A stretch of 64,000 nt of DNA from Mycolicibacter acidiphilus (GTDB lineage: Bacteria > Actinomycetota > Actinomycetes > Mycobacteriales > Mycobacteriaceae), in contig NZ_JAHCLR010000007.1 in assembly GCF_018455725.1 (NCBI RefSeq), positions 62,001 to 126,000 of the forward strand, read 5' to 3'. This document shows, in pieces, positions 9,923-20,333 of the stretch. Position 1 is the stretch's first letter. The number at the start of each line of letters is the position of its first letter. The translations under genes were made by a program, and so were the position numbers. The notes below the pieces were generated by a model. It had not been told where the DNA came from. It worked only from the letters and a program-made list of their open reading frames with translations, and ran no database searches.

Positions 9923-10842
9923 TGCGGCTCAAATCCGGCCGGCCCGACCTGGCCCGGTACTCCGACCGGTTCGACGTGCCGGCCGCTCACGCCGGTGCGC
10001 CGCTGTCGGTGACCTGGCTGGGCGTCTCGACGCTGCTGATCGACGACGGGTCGTCGGCGCTGCTGACCGACGGGTACTTCTCCCGGCCGACGCTGGCGCG
10101 GATGGTGTTCGGCACGGTGGCGCCGGTGCCGGCGCGCATCGACGACTGCCTGGGCCGGGCCGGAATCGACCGGCTCGCCGCGGTGGTCGCGGTGCACACC
10201 CATGTCGACCATGTGCTGGACTCCGCGGTGGTCGCCGAGCGCACCGGCGCGGTGCTGGTCGGCGGCGAGTCGGCGGCGAACGTCGGCCGCGGCGGCGGGC
10301 TGCCCGAGGATCGGCTGGTCATCGCCGTGCCGGGCGAGCCGATCGCGCTGGGCGCCTACGACGTCACCCTGGTCGAGTCGCGGCACTGCCCGCCGGACCG
10401 GTTCCCCGGCGTCATCACCGAACCCGTCACGCCCCCGGTCCGGGTGTCGGCCTACCGGTGCGGCGAGGCGTGGTCGGCCGTCGTCGCGCACCGGCCGTCG
10501 GGCCGGCGGCTGCTGGTCGTGGGCAGTGCCGGCTTCGCACCCGGCGCCCTGGCCGGGCAGCACGCCGAGGTCGCCTACCTGGGCGTCGGCCAACTGGGCT
10601 TGCAGCCGCACCGCTACCTGGTCGACTACTGGACCGAGACCGTGCGCGCGGTCGGCGCGCGGACCGTCGTACTGACCCACTGGGACGATTTCTTCCGGCC
10701 GCTGTCCGAACCGCCGCGGGCACTGCCGTACAGCGGGGACGACCTCGACGTCTCACTGCGCGTGCTGAGCGGACTGGCCGCGGACGACGGTGTCGCGCTG
10801 CACCTGCCACGGGTGTGGCAGCGTGAGGATCCGTGGACCTGA
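9922..10842 (+). CDS. Metallo-beta-lactamase-fold protein (Rv3577-like)
   Basis: 306 residues. The strand-turn VTWLGVSTLLIDDG starts the fold, and HTHVDH (HxHxDH metal motif) with later histidines in VESRHCPPD and LTHWDDFF gives a plausible dinuclear zinc site. The family resembles YtnP/UlaG-like or N-acyl-hydrolase-type MBL proteins, but I cannot name a substrate. It matches Rv3577 in position, although lppH and Rv3575c, which stand between kstR and this gene in M. tuberculosis, are absent. The start overlaps the kstR stop by 1 bp and the end overlaps arsB2 by 10 bp, so the three genes are probably one transcript. Confidence 0.75.
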   Translation: MRLKSGRPDLARYSDRFDVPAAHAGAPLSVTWLGVSTLLIDDGSSALLTDGYFSRPTLARMVFGTVAPVPARIDDCLGRAGIDRLAAVVAVHTHVDHVLDSAVVAERTGAVLVGGESAANVGRGGGLPEDRLVIAVPGEPIALGAYDVTLVESRHCPPDRFPGVITEPVTPPVRVSAYRCGEAWSAVVAHRPSGRRLLVVGSAGFAPGALAGQHAEVAYLGVGQLGLQPHRYLVDYWTETVRAVGARTVVLTHWDDFFRPLSEPPRALPYSGDDLDVSLRVLSGLAADDGVALHLPRVWQREDPWT

Positions 10843-12092
10843 GGCTGGCTTTCGCAGTTCTGCTGCTCGCGGTGGTGCTCGGTTTCGCGGTGGCCCGCCC
10901 ACGGGGTTGGCCGGAGGCGTTCGCGGCCGTGCCGGCCGCGGGGGTGCTGATCGGCTGCGGGCTGATCTCGGTCCACGACGCCGCCGCGGAGACAGCCGGA
11001 CTGCTGCGGGTGGTCGCGTTCCTGGGCGCGGTGCTGGTCCTCGCACAACTCTGCGACGACGAGGGCTTGTTCGAGGCGGCCGGCGCGGCGATGGCCCGGG
11101 CCGACGTCGGCCCCCCGCAGCACCTGCTGCGCCGGGTGTTCGTCATCGCCGCCGGCCTGACCGCGGTGCTGAGCCTGGACGCGACCGTCGTGCTGCTGAC
11201 GCCGGTGGTGCTGACGATGGCGCGCCGGCGCCGGGCACCACTGCGGCCGCACGCCTACGCCACCGCGCACCTGGCCAACACGGCGTCCCTGCTGCTGCCG
11301 GTGTCCAACCTGACCAACCTGCTGGTGTTCCACGACGCCGGCCTGTCGTTCGTGCGGTTCACCGCGCTGATGGCCGCGCCGTGGCTGATCGCCACCGGCA
11401 CCGTGTACCTGGCCTTCCGGTGGTTCTTCGCCGCGGATCTTCGGGCCACCCCGGTGCAGGTGCAGGCCGGCCCGCCGCCGCCGGTACCGGTCTTCGTGTT
11501 GGTGGTGCTCGCCCTGACCCTCGCCGGCTTCGTGGTCACCGAGTCGTTCGGCGTCGCCCCGGCGTGGGCGGCGTTCGGCGGCGCCGGCGTGCTGGCGGTG
11601 CGCAGCCTCGCGCAGGGCCGCAGCACCCCGACCGGCATCCTGCGGTCGGCGAACGTGGGCTTCCTCGTCTTCGTGCTGGCGCTGGGCGTGGTGGTGCGGG
11701 CCGTCACCGGCAACGGATTGGGCACCGCCATCGGCCACGTGCTGCCGCACGGCTCGAGCCTGCCGGCGCTGCTCGGGATCGCCGTGGTGGCGGCCGTACT
11801 GGCCAACGTCGTCAACAACCTGCCGGCGACGCTGGTGCTGACCCCACTGGTGGTGCCGTGCGGGCCGGTCGCGGTGCTGGCGCTGTTGATCGGGGTCAAC
11901 GTCGGACCGAACCTGACCTACGCGGGCTCGCTGTCGAACCTGCTGTGGCGGCGCATCGTGCGGCGTCATCGGGTACCGGCCGGTGTCGGCGAGTACACCC
12001 GGCTGGGGCTGTGCACGGTGCCGCCGACGCTGGTGCTGGCCGTACTGGCGCTGTGGGCGGTCGCGACCCTGCTCGGCGTTCAGCCGCGCTGA
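10833..12092 (+). CDS. arsB2: ArsB/SLC13-type membrane permease (ArsB2-like)
   Basis: 419 residues with around eleven predicted membrane helices. The repeated motifs LSLDATVVLLTPVVL and NVVNNLPATLVLTPL are typical of the ion transporter superfamily that includes ArsB, NhaD and divalent-anion symporters. It matches Rv3578 in place and length. Export of arsenite or another oxyanion is the annotated role, but no arsC, arsA or ArsR-like gene is near, so the substrate remains open. The GTG start lies inside the previous gene (10-bp overlap), suggesting coupling. The 3' end overlaps the convergent phosphodiesterase gene by 13 bp. Confidence 0.8.
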   Translation: MDLRLAFAVLLLAVVLGFAVARPRGWPEAFAAVPAAGVLIGCGLISVHDAAAETAGLLRVVAFLGAVLVLAQLCDDEGLFEAAGAAMARADVGPPQHLLRRVFVIAAGLTAVLSLDATVVLLTPVVLTMARRRRAPLRPHAYATAHLANTASLLLPVSNLTNLLVFHDAGLSFVRFTALMAAPWLIATGTVYLAFRWFFAADLRATPVQVQAGPPPPVPVFVLVVLALTLAGFVVTESFGVAPAWAAFGGAGVLAVRSLAQGRSTPTGILRSANVGFLVFVLALGVVVRAVTGNGLGTAIGHVLPHGSSLPALLGIAVVAAVLANVVNNLPATLVLTPLVVPCGPVAVLALLIGVNVGPNLTYAGSLSNLLWRRIVRRHRVPAGVGEYTRLGLCTVPPTLVLAVLALWAVATLLGVQPR

Positions 12093-13045
12093 CAGGCCCG
12101 CGGCAGCGGGACGCCCAGTTCGGCCAGCACGCCACGCAGCCGGGTCGGGTAGTCGGTGATGAGCCCGTCGACGCCGTCGGCGATCTGCGCGCGCATGTCG
12201 GCGGTGTCGTTGACGGTCCAGGGAATCACCCGGAGCCCCAACGCATGCGCCCGCGCCACGAAGTCGGCGTCGACCATGGTGTACTCCGGCGACAGGATGT
12301 CCGCACCCACCGAGGCTGCCCCGGCGATCGGATCCGGTGTGATCGCCGGGTCGATCCCGGCCAGCCACGGCGAACCCGGCAGCCAGGTGGTGTCGTCCCA
12401 GAGCGCCACCAGTGGGATCGACGGTTCGGCGCGGCGGACCATCGGCAGGGTGCGCCAGTCGAAGCTCTGGATGTCGACGGCGGCCACCTTCCCGGCGGCG
12501 CGCACCGCGGCGAGGATGACGTCGACGAACTCCCGCGGGTCCGCCGATGCACCGGGCCGGTCCGCCTCCACCTTGGTCTCGATGTTGTAGCGGACGTCGG
12601 CCCGGTAGGAGTCGGCGAGCGCGAACACCTCCGGCAGCGTCGCAATCCGGTTGCCGCGCACCACTTCTGCTGCGGGGAATTCCGGCAGCGGCCGGCCGCA
12701 GTCCAGCGTGCGGATCTGCTCCAGCGTCAGGTCGTGCACCAGTTTGCCGACGTACGGGTGCTGCGGGTCACCGGGGAACGCCGGTGCGGTGTCGGCGCAC
12801 TTGGCGGGTTCGAGCACCGGGTCGTGCCAGACCAGCGGCTGACCGTCGCGGGTCAAGACGATGTCGAGTTCTAAGGTGCTGACCCCGAGTTCCAGGGATT
12901 TGGCGAACGCGCGCAACGACTCCTCGGTGGTCTCGCCGCGACCACCGCGGTGCGCCTGCAGGTCGAAGGCGGGTGGCTGTGCCGCGGCGCTCGGCATCAG
13001 CGCGACGACCGTCGCGGCCAGAACTCCGACGACACCACGGATCAC
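12080..13045 (-). CDS. Secreted glycerophosphodiester phosphodiesterase family protein
   Basis: 321 residues with a signal peptide ([20 protein letters not shown]...). The mature protein opens with the GDPD signature: [34 protein letters not shown], then INTKVE-type [10 protein letters not shown] and [11 protein letters not shown]. These hold the catalytic histidines and the metal-binding glutamates and aspartate. It should hydrolyse glycerophosphodiesters from lipids outside the membrane to glycerol-3-phosphate and an alcohol. The GTG start overlaps the rlmB stop by 4 bp, so it is the last gene of the leftward cysS-rlmB-GDPD unit. I do not recall a copy at this place in M. tuberculosis, so it may be a later addition. 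Confidence 0.85.
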   Translation of the reverse strand: MIRGVVGVLAATVVALMPSAAAQPPAFDLQAHRGGRGETTEESLRAFAKSLELGVSTLELDIVLTRDGQPLVWHDPVLEPAKCADTAPAFPGDPQHPYVGKLVHDLTLEQIRTLDCGRPLPEFPAAEVVRGNRIATLPEVFALADSYRADVRYNIETKVEADRPGASADPREFVDVILAAVRAAGKVAAVDIQSFDWRTLPMVRRAEPSIPLVALWDDTTWLPGSPWLAGIDPAITPDPIAGAASVGADILSPEYTMVDADFVARAHALGLRVIPWTVNDTADMRAQIADGVDGLITDYPTRLRGVLAELGVPLPRACQRG

Positions 13046-13995
13046 CTTCGCTGGCGGGCGATTTCGGCGAGCACCACCCCGGCGGCTACCGAGGCGTTGA
13101 GCGATTCGACCGGCCCGGCCATCGGGATCGACACCACCGCGTCGCAGTTCTCCCGGACCAGCCGGGACAGGCCCTTGCCCTCCGACCCGACCACGACGAC
13201 GAGCGGGCCGGTGGCGTCGAGTTCGTCGATCCGGGTGTCGCCGCCCGCGTCCAACCCGATCACCTGCAGGCCGCGGTTCTTCCAGCCCTTCAGCGTCTGG
13301 GTCAGGTTCGGTGCGCGGCCGACCGGGATGCGCGCTGCCGCACCGGCACTGGTCCGCCAGGCCACCGCGGTGACCGACGCGGACCGGCGCTGCGGGATCA
13401 GCACCCCGTGGCCGCCGAACGCCGCCACCGACCGGACGATCGCGCCGAGGTTGCGCGGGTCGGAGATGTTGTCCAGCGCGACCAGCAGGGCGGGGTCGTG
13501 GCTCTGCGCGGCGGCGGCCAGCAGATCGTCGGGGTGGGCGTAGTTGTATGCCGGCACCTGCAGGGCGATGCCCTGATGCAGGCCGTTGGTGGTCATCTTG
13601 TCCAGGTCGGAGCGCGGCACCTCAAGGATCGGGATGCCGCTGTCCGCTGCCCGGGCAACGGATTCGGTGAACCGCTCATCCGCCTCGGCGCCGAGCGCGA
13701 CGTACAGCGCGGTGGCCGGCACCCCGGTCCGCAGGCATTCCAGGACCGGGTTGCGGCCCAGCACGGTCTCGGTGTCGTCGGTGCGTTTCGACGCCCGGTA
13801 GGCGCGCTGCTGCTGGGTGATCCGCTGCTGCTTGGCGGCCCGCTTGGCGGCCGGGTGATAGGACCGCTCATGCGCCGGCGGGGTGGCGCCCCGGCCCTCC
13901 AGGCCGCGCCGCCGCTGACCGCCGGAGCCAACCGTGGGTCCCTTCTTGGTGCCCTCTTTGCGCACCGCGCCACGGCGTTTGGAATTACCGGCCAT
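13042..13995 (-). CDS. rlmB: 23S rRNA 2'-O-methyltransferase, TrmH/RlmB family (Rv3579c-like)
   Basis: 317 residues. The N-terminal ~80 are basic and low in complexity ([18 protein letters not shown]...), followed by a substrate-binding domain ([14 protein letters not shown]) and a SPOUT methyltransferase domain. The SPOUT motifs are [31 protein letters not shown] and [18 protein letters not shown], which build the trefoil-knot S-adenosylmethionine site. It is expected to 2'-O-methylate a guanosine in 23S rRNA. The ATG at 13995 overlaps the cysS stop by 1 bp. Upstream in-frame codons belong to the cysS region and were rejected. It matches Rv3579c in place and size. Confidence 0.9.
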   Translation of the reverse strand: MAGNSKRRGAVRKEGTKKGPTVGSGGQRRRGLEGRGATPPAHERSYHPAAKRAAKQQRITQQQRAYRASKRTDDTETVLGRNPVLECLRTGVPATALYVALGAEADERFTESVARAADSGIPILEVPRSDLDKMTTNGLHQGIALQVPAYNYAHPDDLLAAAAQSHDPALLVALDNISDPRNLGAIVRSVAAFGGHGVLIPQRRSASVTAVAWRTSAGAAARIPVGRAPNLTQTLKGWKNRGLQVIGLDAGGDTRIDELDATGPLVVVVGSEGKGLSRLVRENCDAVVSIPMAGPVESLNASVAAGVVLAEIARQRR

Positions 13996-15404
13996 CAGGA
14001 GTCCTCCCCGGTCGTGAGCGACCACTGCGGCCCGTCGCCGGTGTCGGTGACCTCGACGCCGGCGGCCTTGAGCCGGTCCCGGATCTCGTCGGCCTGCGCC
14101 CAGTCGCGGTCGGCGCGGGCGGTGGCCCGGCGCTCGAGTTCCGCGCGGACCAGAACGTCGACGGCTGCGAGCGCGGCGGAGGCCTCGTCGCGGGAATCCC
14201 AGCGCTCATCGAGCGGGTCGCAGCCGAGGATGCCCATCATGGCCCGGATCGACTCGGCGGCGGCCATGGCGCCCGCCCGGTCACCGGTGTCCAGCGCCCG
14301 GTTGCCCTCAGCACGGGCCCCGTGCACCTCCGCCAGCGCGGCCGGGACGGCGAGGTCGTCGTCGAGGGCGGCGGCGAACCGCGGCGTCCACTCGCCCACC
14401 GCGACCGCACCGACCCGCACCCGCACCCGGTGCAGGAAGTCCTCGATGCCCACGTAGGCGTTGACGGCGTCGCGCAGCGCGGTCTCGGAGAACTCCAGCA
14501 TCGACCGGTAGTGCGCGCTGCCCAGGTAGTAGCGCAGTTCGGCGGGGCGCACCCGGTCGAGCACCGCCGACATCGACAGCACGTTGCCCAGCGACTTGCT
14601 CATCTTCTCGCCGCCGAGGGTGACCCAGCCGTTGTGCAGCCAGTACCGGGCGAAGCCGTCGCCGGCGGCCCGGCTCTGCGCGATCTCGTTCTCATGGTGC
14701 GGGAAGACCAGGTCCATGCCGCCGCAGTGGATGTCGAACTCCGCGCCCAGGTAGGTCCCGGCCATCGCCGAGCACTCCAGGTGCCAGCCCGGCCGGCCGC
14801 GGCCCCACGGGGTGGGCCAGCTGGGCTCACCGGGTTTGGCGCCCTTCCACAGCGTGAAGTCCCGCGGGTCGCGTTTGCCGGTGGCGACGCCCTCGCCCTG
14901 GTGCACGTCGTCGATCCGGTGCCCGGACAGCTGGCCGTAGTCGGGGTAGCTGAGCACGTCGAAGTACACGTCGCCCCCGCCGGCGTAGGCGTGTCCGGTC
15001 TCGATGAGCCGCTCGATCAGCTCGACCATCTGGGTGACGTGGCCGGTGGCACGGGGCTCGACCGACGGCGGCAGCACGCCCAGGGCGTCGTAGGCGGCGG
15101 TGAAGGCCCGCTCGTAGGTGGCGGCCCACTCCCACCAGGGCCGACCGGCAGCGGCGGCCTTGGTGAGGATCTTGTCGTCGATGTCGGTGACATTGCGGAC
15201 GAACGCCACGTCGTAGCCGCGCGCGGTCAGCCAGCGGCGCAGCACGTCGAACGCGACACCGCTGCGGACGTGGCCGATGTGCGGGGCGGCCTGCACGGTG
15301 GCGCCGCACAGATAGATGGAGGCGTGCCCGGGCCGCAGCGGAACGAAGTCACGCACGGCGCCGGTTGCCGTGTCATGCAGTCGCAGGCTGGGGCGATCGG
15401 TCAC
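13995..15404 (-). CDS. cysS: Cysteinyl-tRNA synthetase
   Basis: 469 residues, class I synthetase. The HIGH motif appears as PHIGHVRSG near residue 40 and the KMSKS loop as EKMSKSLGN near residue 260-270. Zinc ligands fit CGATV near residue 33 and [14 protein letters not shown] further on. It charges tRNA-Cys. The length equals the M. tuberculosis CysS1 that I recall, and the partner rlmB follows with 1-bp overlap. It is the true cysS, not the mycothiol ligase MshC, judging by the tRNA-binding C-terminal DALR-like helices. A TAAGCT -10 box stands 8 nt upstream of the GTG, so the mRNA has little or no leader. Confidence 0.95.
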   Translation of the reverse strand: MTDRPSLRLHDTATGAVRDFVPLRPGHASIYLCGATVQAAPHIGHVRSGVAFDVLRRWLTARGYDVAFVRNVTDIDDKILTKAAAAGRPWWEWAATYERAFTAAYDALGVLPPSVEPRATGHVTQMVELIERLIETGHAYAGGGDVYFDVLSYPDYGQLSGHRIDDVHQGEGVATGKRDPRDFTLWKGAKPGEPSWPTPWGRGRPGWHLECSAMAGTYLGAEFDIHCGGMDLVFPHHENEIAQSRAAGDGFARYWLHNGWVTLGGEKMSKSLGNVLSMSAVLDRVRPAELRYYLGSAHYRSMLEFSETALRDAVNAYVGIEDFLHRVRVRVGAVAVGEWTPRFAAALDDDLAVPAALAEVHGARAEGNRALDTGDRAGAMAAAESIRAMMGILGCDPLDERWDSRDEASAALAAVDVLVRAELERRATARADRDWAQADEIRDRLKAAGVEVTDTGDGPQWSLTTGEDS

Positions 15405-15412
15405 GACGTGCC

Positions 15413-15418
15413 AGCTTA
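15413..15418 (-). promoter_or_regulatory. -10 box of cysS
   Basis: On the minus strand TAAGCT lies 8 nt before the cysS GTG. The stretch TAAGCTGGCACGTCGTGA is the same as that before lysS except for one base. No ribosome site is present. Confidence 0.5.
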
Positions 15419-15552
15419 CCGGGCGGGCAGCAGCGCAAATACAGAAGCGTCGGTGAGGGCGGTGCGGCGGGCTGCGGCACGCCCGGTGGTCTTGCGTCGA
15501 CGGTAAGTGGCAGGTCGTCGCGGATCAGTGGACGAGTGACGGCGGTTACGCA

Positions 15553-15558
15553 TATAGT
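15553..15558 (+). promoter_or_regulatory. -10 box giving a leaderless mRNA for the secreted protein
   Basis: TATAGT fits TANNNT and ends 6 nt before the GTG at 15565, the distance at which transcription would begin on the start codon itself. Confidence 0.5.
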
Positions 15559-15564
15559 GCGCCC

Positions 15565-16338
15565 GTGGGCATGAGGATGACGATCGCTTCTGGGACGCTG
15601 CTGGCGGCACTGGCCGTGGCGGGCGCGGCGGTCGGGCATGCCGCCCCGAATGACGAGCAGGCGCCGGCCCCGGTGAACACCGGTGACCTCACCGCGGCGA
15701 CCGCCCCGGCGACGACGGACGGCCCCGAGTCGGCGGCCGAGTCCCTGCTGCCGCCGAAGGTGCACGCCCCGGCCCCGACCGCCGAGGACCCGAACTCTCC
15801 CCCCGGAGCGGCCCCGGCCGCCAACGACGACCCAGGCGCAGCAGCCGCCCCGGCTCCCGCGCTCGGCGGTCTCGGCGGGCTCGGCTCCCTGGGTTCGATG
15901 GGCAGCTCGATCGGCAGCTCGATGGCGATGATGGGCCCGATGTACGCCGCGTACATCCCCGTGATGGGCGCCCCGATGCTGGCGAACCAACTGCCGGGCA
16001 TGGTGGAGAAGGCCGTCCAGGAGCACGAGGCCGGGCTGTCCTCCTCCGGTTCTGCTGCGGCCGTCGACCCGAACCTGCCCGCCACGCTGGGCCTGGTTCC
16101 CGGCGACATCCCGAATCCGGACGCCGACCCGGCATCGCTGGCCGAGGCCGCACCGGCCGCAGCGTCGGTGCTCGACGCCGGTTCAGCCGCGGCGACACCC
16201 GCCTTCGACGGCGGCTTCGTGCCCGACGTGACCGCGCTGACCGAGGCGCTCGGCGACGTCGGGGACCACGTCAACCTGGGCCTGGACACCGGCGGCATGG
16301 CCACCTGCGGCGCACTCACCGCCTTCGGCTGGTGCTGA
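15565..16338 (+). CDS. Secreted Ala/Pro/Gly-rich protein of unknown function
   Basis: 257 residues. A signal peptide (MRMTIASGTLLAALAVAGAAVGHA) precedes a long alanine- and proline-rich stretch to about residue 95, then a glycine-, serine- and methionine-rich block (GGLGGLGSLGSMGSSIGSSMAMMG), a short amphipathic helix (MLANQLPGMVEKAVQEHEAG), a second Ala/Pro linker, and a C-terminus ending in TCGALTAFGWC with two cysteines 10 apart. I do not recognise the family, and I recall no gene at this place between cysS and ispF in M. tuberculosis. GTG 15565 was taken because of the -10 box. ATG codons at 15571 and 15577 are alternatives. Confidence 0.7.
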   Translation: MGMRMTIASGTLLAALAVAGAAVGHAAPNDEQAPAPVNTGDLTAATAPATTDGPESAAESLLPPKVHAPAPTAEDPNSPPGAAPAANDDPGAAAAPAPALGGLGGLGSLGSMGSSIGSSMAMMGPMYAAYIPVMGAPMLANQLPGMVEKAVQEHEAGLSSSGSAAAVDPNLPATLGLVPGDIPNPDADPASLAEAAPAAASVLDAGSAAATPAFDGGFVPDVTALTEALGDVGDHVNLGLDTGGMATCGALTAFGWC

Positions 16339-16342
16339 CCGG

Positions 16343-16819
16343 CTAAACCGGCACCACCAGGGCGGTGGCGATCGCCGCCAGCCCCTCCCCGCGCCCGGTC
16401 AGGCCGAGCCCGTCCGTCGTCGTCGCCGACACCGACACCGGGGCGCCGAGCAGACCCGACAGCAACTCCTGCGCCTCGGCACGGCGCGGCCCGATCTTCG
16501 GCCGGTTGCCGATCACCTGCACCGCGGCGTTGCCGATCGCGAAACCGGCCTCGGCGAGCAGATCCCGGACATGGCCGAGCATCACCGCACCCGTCACACC
16601 CGCCCAGCGGGGATCGTCGACGCCGAACACCGCCCCCAGGTCGCCCAGGCCGGCCGCGGACAGCAGCGCGTCGCAGAGCGCGTGGGCGGCGACATCGCCG
16701 TCGGAGTGCCCGGCACAGCCGCCCGCGCCGTCGAACAGCAGACCCAGCAGCCAGCACGGGCGCCCCGGCTCGATCGGGTGCACGTCGGTGCCCAGCCCGA
16801 CCCGCGGCAGCCCGCTCAC
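16343..16819 (-). CDS. ispF: 2-C-methyl-D-erythritol 2,4-cyclodiphosphate synthase
   Basis: 158 residues. [12 protein letters not shown] gives the metal-binding Asp-x-His, and [19 protein letters not shown] supplies the third metal ligand and active-site pocket. [13 protein letters not shown] follows. The C-terminal [18 protein letters not shown] holds the conserved TxExxG-like loop in its actinobacterial form. IspF cyclises CDP-methylerythritol phosphate in the non-mevalonate isoprenoid pathway. It forms a trimer in the cytoplasm. Its ATG lies within a 4-bp overlap with the end of ispD, so both are coupled. Length and order match Rv3581c. Confidence 0.95.
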   Translation of the reverse strand: MSGLPRVGLGTDVHPIEPGRPCWLLGLLFDGAGGCAGHSDGDVAAHALCDALLSAAGLGDLGAVFGVDDPRWAGVTGAVMLGHVRDLLAEAGFAIGNAAVQVIGNRPKIGPRRAEAQELLSGLLGAPVSVSATTTDGLGLTGRGEGLAAIATALVVPV

Positions 16820-17478
16820 CCGGCCACGACCGTCTCGGCCAGCAGCAGATCCATCCGGTCGGTGATCTTGAAGGCCAGCGGGTCACCGTCGACCACCTGC
16901 ACCTGACCGCCGACCTGCTCCACCAGTGAGGCGTCATCGGTGAACGTGCCGGTGCCGGCGCGCTGGTAGGCGCGCAACAGCAGTTCGGTCTGGAAGCCCT
17001 GCGGTGTCTGCACCGCCCGCAGACCGGCACGCTCCGGGGTGCCGAGCACGGCGCCGTTGGCGTCGACGGCCTTGATCGTGTCCACCACCGGCAGCGCCGG
17101 CACCACGGCGGGGTGCCCGGCCTGCAGCGCCTCGACGACGCGGACGATCAGTGCCGGGGGTGTCAGCGGCCGCGCTGCATCGTGCACCAGCACGAACCGT
17201 GATTCCGGCACGGCCTGCAGTGCCAGGCGCACCGATTCGACCCGTTCCGCGCCTCCGGCGACGACGATCGCCCGCTTACCGAGCAGCAGGGTGGCCTCAT
17301 CGGTGCGGTCGGCGGGCACCGCCACCACGACCCGATCGACGACCCCGGACGCCAGCAGGCCGGCTACCGCGCGTTCGACCAGCGTTTGCCCGCCGAGCGG
17401 GCAGAACGCCTTGGGAACGCCGACGGCCAGCCGCTGACCGGACCCCGCGGCCGGAACGACCGCGACGGTGCCCGTCAA
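16816..17478 (-). CDS. ispD: 2-C-methyl-D-erythritol 4-phosphate cytidylyltransferase
   Basis: 220 residues. The nucleotidyltransferase signature [20 protein letters not shown] stands at the N-terminus (CTP binding, with Arg and Lys that hold the triphosphate). [13 protein letters not shown] is the second conserved block, and [27 protein letters not shown] the third. It makes CDP-methylerythritol from MEP and CTP. The gene sits 18 bp after carD and overlaps ispF by 4 bp, forming carD-ispD-ispF as in M. tuberculosis. Coupling of isoprenoid synthesis to the CarD transcription unit is conserved in mycobacteria. Confidence 0.95.
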   Translation of the reverse strand: MTGTVAVVPAAGSGQRLAVGVPKAFCPLGGQTLVERAVAGLLASGVVDRVVVAVPADRTDEATLLLGKRAIVVAGGAERVESVRLALQAVPESRFVLVHDAARPLTPPALIVRVVEALQAGHPAVVPALPVVDTIKAVDANGAVLGTPERAGLRAVQTPQGFQTELLLRAYQRAGTGTFTDDASLVEQVGGQVQVVDGDPLAFKITDRMDLLLAETVVAG

Positions 17479-17496
17479 GGAACTTCTCCGGGTGAT

Positions 17497-18293
<797 letters not shown>

Positions 18294-18845
18294 GTGAACC
18301 GGTTCAACAGGGCGTGCAGTGCAGCTGCGATCGGCTTGTTCGCCACCGCGGCGCTGGCCGGGTGCGGCACCGGGCAGATCTCGCAGACCACCGACCAGGC
18401 CTCCGCCGTCAACGGGTCGGCGGCCACCGTCGGCGACCTCGCGTTGCGCGACGTGCGCATCCAGGCGGTGCAGACCGGCGATGCGCTGAAGCCCGGCGAC
18501 ACCGTGGACCTGGTGTTCGTCGCCAGCAACCAGTCGTTGAGCGAAGCCGACGAGCTGACCGGCATCACCAGCGCGGTCGGCAAGGTCTCGGTGACCGGCA
18601 GCAAGTCGCTGCCCGCCGGCGGCGTGCTGGTCGTCAGCGCTCCGGTCGCCTCGGATCTGACGGCGGCGCCGGCCACCCCGAAGCAGTCGCGCGGTGCGGA
18701 CAACACCTCGGCCGGTGCGGCCACACTGACGCTGGACAAGCCGATCAGCAACGGCCTCACTTACGACTTCACCTTCGACTTCAAGCGGGCCGGGGAGATC
18801 AAGCTGGCCGTGCCGATCTCGGCTGAGGGCGCCTCGCACCACTAG
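18294..18845 (+). CDS. lpqE: Lipoprotein LpqE
   Basis: 183 residues. A lipoprotein signal peptide ends in the lipobox LAGC (Cys24), so the mature protein is anchored to the membrane by its acylated cysteine. The domain after it resembles the copper-chaperone-like/immunoglobulin fold of mycobacterial LpqE: LALRDVRIQAV, DTVDLVFVASNQS, VTGSKSLPAGGVLVVSAP and a final KRAGEIKLAVPI strand. Its role is unknown. The start is GTG with AGGAGG 6 nt upstream. It is divergent from carD and precedes radA by 45 bp, as in M. tuberculosis (Rv3584). Confidence 0.85.
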   Translation: MNRFNRACSAAAIGLFATAALAGCGTGQISQTTDQASAVNGSAATVGDLALRDVRIQAVQTGDALKPGDTVDLVFVASNQSLSEADELTGITSAVGKVSVTGSKSLPAGGVLVVSAPVASDLTAAPATPKQSRGADNTSAGAATLTLDKPISNGLTYDFTFDFKRAGEIKLAVPISAEGASHH

Positions 18846-18878
18846 TCGCGTCGCACACCGCCTGTCGGACTCGCCCGC

Positions 18879-18884
18879 TACGGT
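18879..18884 (+). promoter_or_regulatory. -10 box giving leaderless radA mRNA
   Basis: TACGGT fits TANNNT and ends 6 nt before the radA GTG. No ribosome site lies between. Confidence 0.45.
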
Positions 18885-18890
18885 CAGCGG

Positions 18891-20333
18891 GTGGCAAAAG
18901 CTCGTTCCCTGTACCGGTGCTCGCAGTGCGGGCACAGCACCGCCAAATGGGTTGGTCGGTGCCCGGAGTGCGGGGACTGGGGCGGCATCGCCGAGGTCGC
19001 CCCGCTGAGCGGGGCCGGCGCCACCGGCCTGCGGGCGGCGGCACCGGAGCGGCCCGCGGTCCCGATCAGCTCCATCGCGCCGGGCTGCGCGCAACCCCAA
19101 CCGACCGGGGTCGACGAACTCGACCGGGTGCTGGGCGGTGGCCTGGTGCCGGGCTCGGTGACACTGCTGGCCGGTGATCCGGGCGTCGGCAAATCGACGC
19201 TGCTGCTGGAGGTCGCGCATCGCTGGGCACAGGCCGGACGGCGCGCCCTGTACATCTCCGGCGAGGAGTCCGCCGGGCAGATCCGGTTGCGGGCCGAGCG
19301 CACCGGATGCAGTCATGACGAGATCTACCTGGCCGCCGAGTCGGACCTGCGGACCGTGCTGGGCCACCTCGAGGCGGTCCGGCCGACGCTGGTGGTGGTC
19401 GACTCGGTGCAGACGGTGGCGGCCACCGAGACCGACGGCGTGATCGGCGGCGTCACGCAGGTGCGCGCGGTGACGGCCGCCCTGACCGCGGCGGCGAAGA
19501 CCTCCGGGGTGGCGTTGGTGCTGGTCGGGCACGTCACCAAGGACGGCGCCATCGCCGGCCCGCGGTCGTTGGAGCACCTGGTCGACGTGGTGCTGCACTT
19601 CGACGGCGACCGCAACGCCGTCCTGCGGATGGTCCGGGCGGTGAAGAACCGGTTCGGCGGCACCGACGAGGTCGGCTGCTTCCTGCTGCACGACACCGGC
19701 ATCGAAGCGGTCACCGACCCGTCCGGGCTGTTCCTGGAACGCCGCAGCGAACCGGTGGCCGGCACCGCCATCACCGTGGCACTGGACGGCAAGCGCCCGC
19801 TGATCGGGGAGGTGCAGGCCCTGCTGGCCACCCCGTCGAGCGGGACTCCGCGCCGTGCGGTCAGCGGCATCGACCACGCCCGGTCCGCCATGATCACCGC
19901 GGTGCTCGACAAGCACGCCTCGCTGCCGATCGGCGCCGGCGACATCTATCTGTCCACGGTGGGCGGCATGCGGCTCACCGACCCGTCGACGGATCTGGCC
20001 GTCGCGATCGCGCTGGCCTCCGCCTACGCCGACCTGCCGCTGCCGGCGACGACGGTGGTGGTCGGAGAGGTGGGACTGGCCGGCGATCTGCGGCCGGTCA
20101 GCGGGATGGACCGCCGGCTGACCGAAGCCGCTCGGCTCGGCTTCACCACCGCGCTGACACCGCCGGGCGCCCCGCCGCGGGTGGGCGAGCTGCACACGGT
20201 GCCCGCCCCGAACATCGTGACGGCGCTGCGCCACCTGCTCGACCTTGCCGAACACCGTGCCCGGCCGGCGCCGCTGCATCTGCTCGACCGTCCGCATGAA
20301 CCCGGTCCTGCGGGGCAGAATGGGCGTTTGTGA
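18891..20333 (+). CDS. radA: DNA repair ATPase RadA
   Basis: 480 residues. An N-terminal zinc finger uses Cys10, Cys13, Cys24 and Cys27. The RecA-like ATPase core has the Walker A box GDPGVGKST at 95-103, a Walker B (VVVDSVQT) and the RadA signature KNRFGG at 252-257. The C-terminal Lon-protease-like domain is present ([21 protein letters not shown]). RadA drives branch migration in recombination intermediates. It is followed by disA with a 4-bp overlap. The two proteins are linked functionally in other bacteria, where RadA inhibits DisA cyclase activity, so the fused arrangement fits. Start by leaderless -10 box. Confidence 0.95.
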   Translation: MAKARSLYRCSQCGHSTAKWVGRCPECGDWGGIAEVAPLSGAGATGLRAAAPERPAVPISSIAPGCAQPQPTGVDELDRVLGGGLVPGSVTLLAGDPGVGKSTLLLEVAHRWAQAGRRALYISGEESAGQIRLRAERTGCSHDEIYLAAESDLRTVLGHLEAVRPTLVVVDSVQTVAATETDGVIGGVTQVRAVTAALTAAAKTSGVALVLVGHVTKDGAIAGPRSLEHLVDVVLHFDGDRNAVLRMVRAVKNRFGGTDEVGCFLLHDTGIEAVTDPSGLFLERRSEPVAGTAITVALDGKRPLIGEVQALLATPSSGTPRRAVSGIDHARSAMITAVLDKHASLPIGAGDIYLSTVGGMRLTDPSTDLAVAIALASAYADLPLPATTVVVGEVGLAGDLRPVSGMDRRLTEAARLGFTTALTPPGAPPRVGELHTVPAPNIVTALRHLLDLAEHRARPAPLHLLDRPHEPGPAGQNGRL

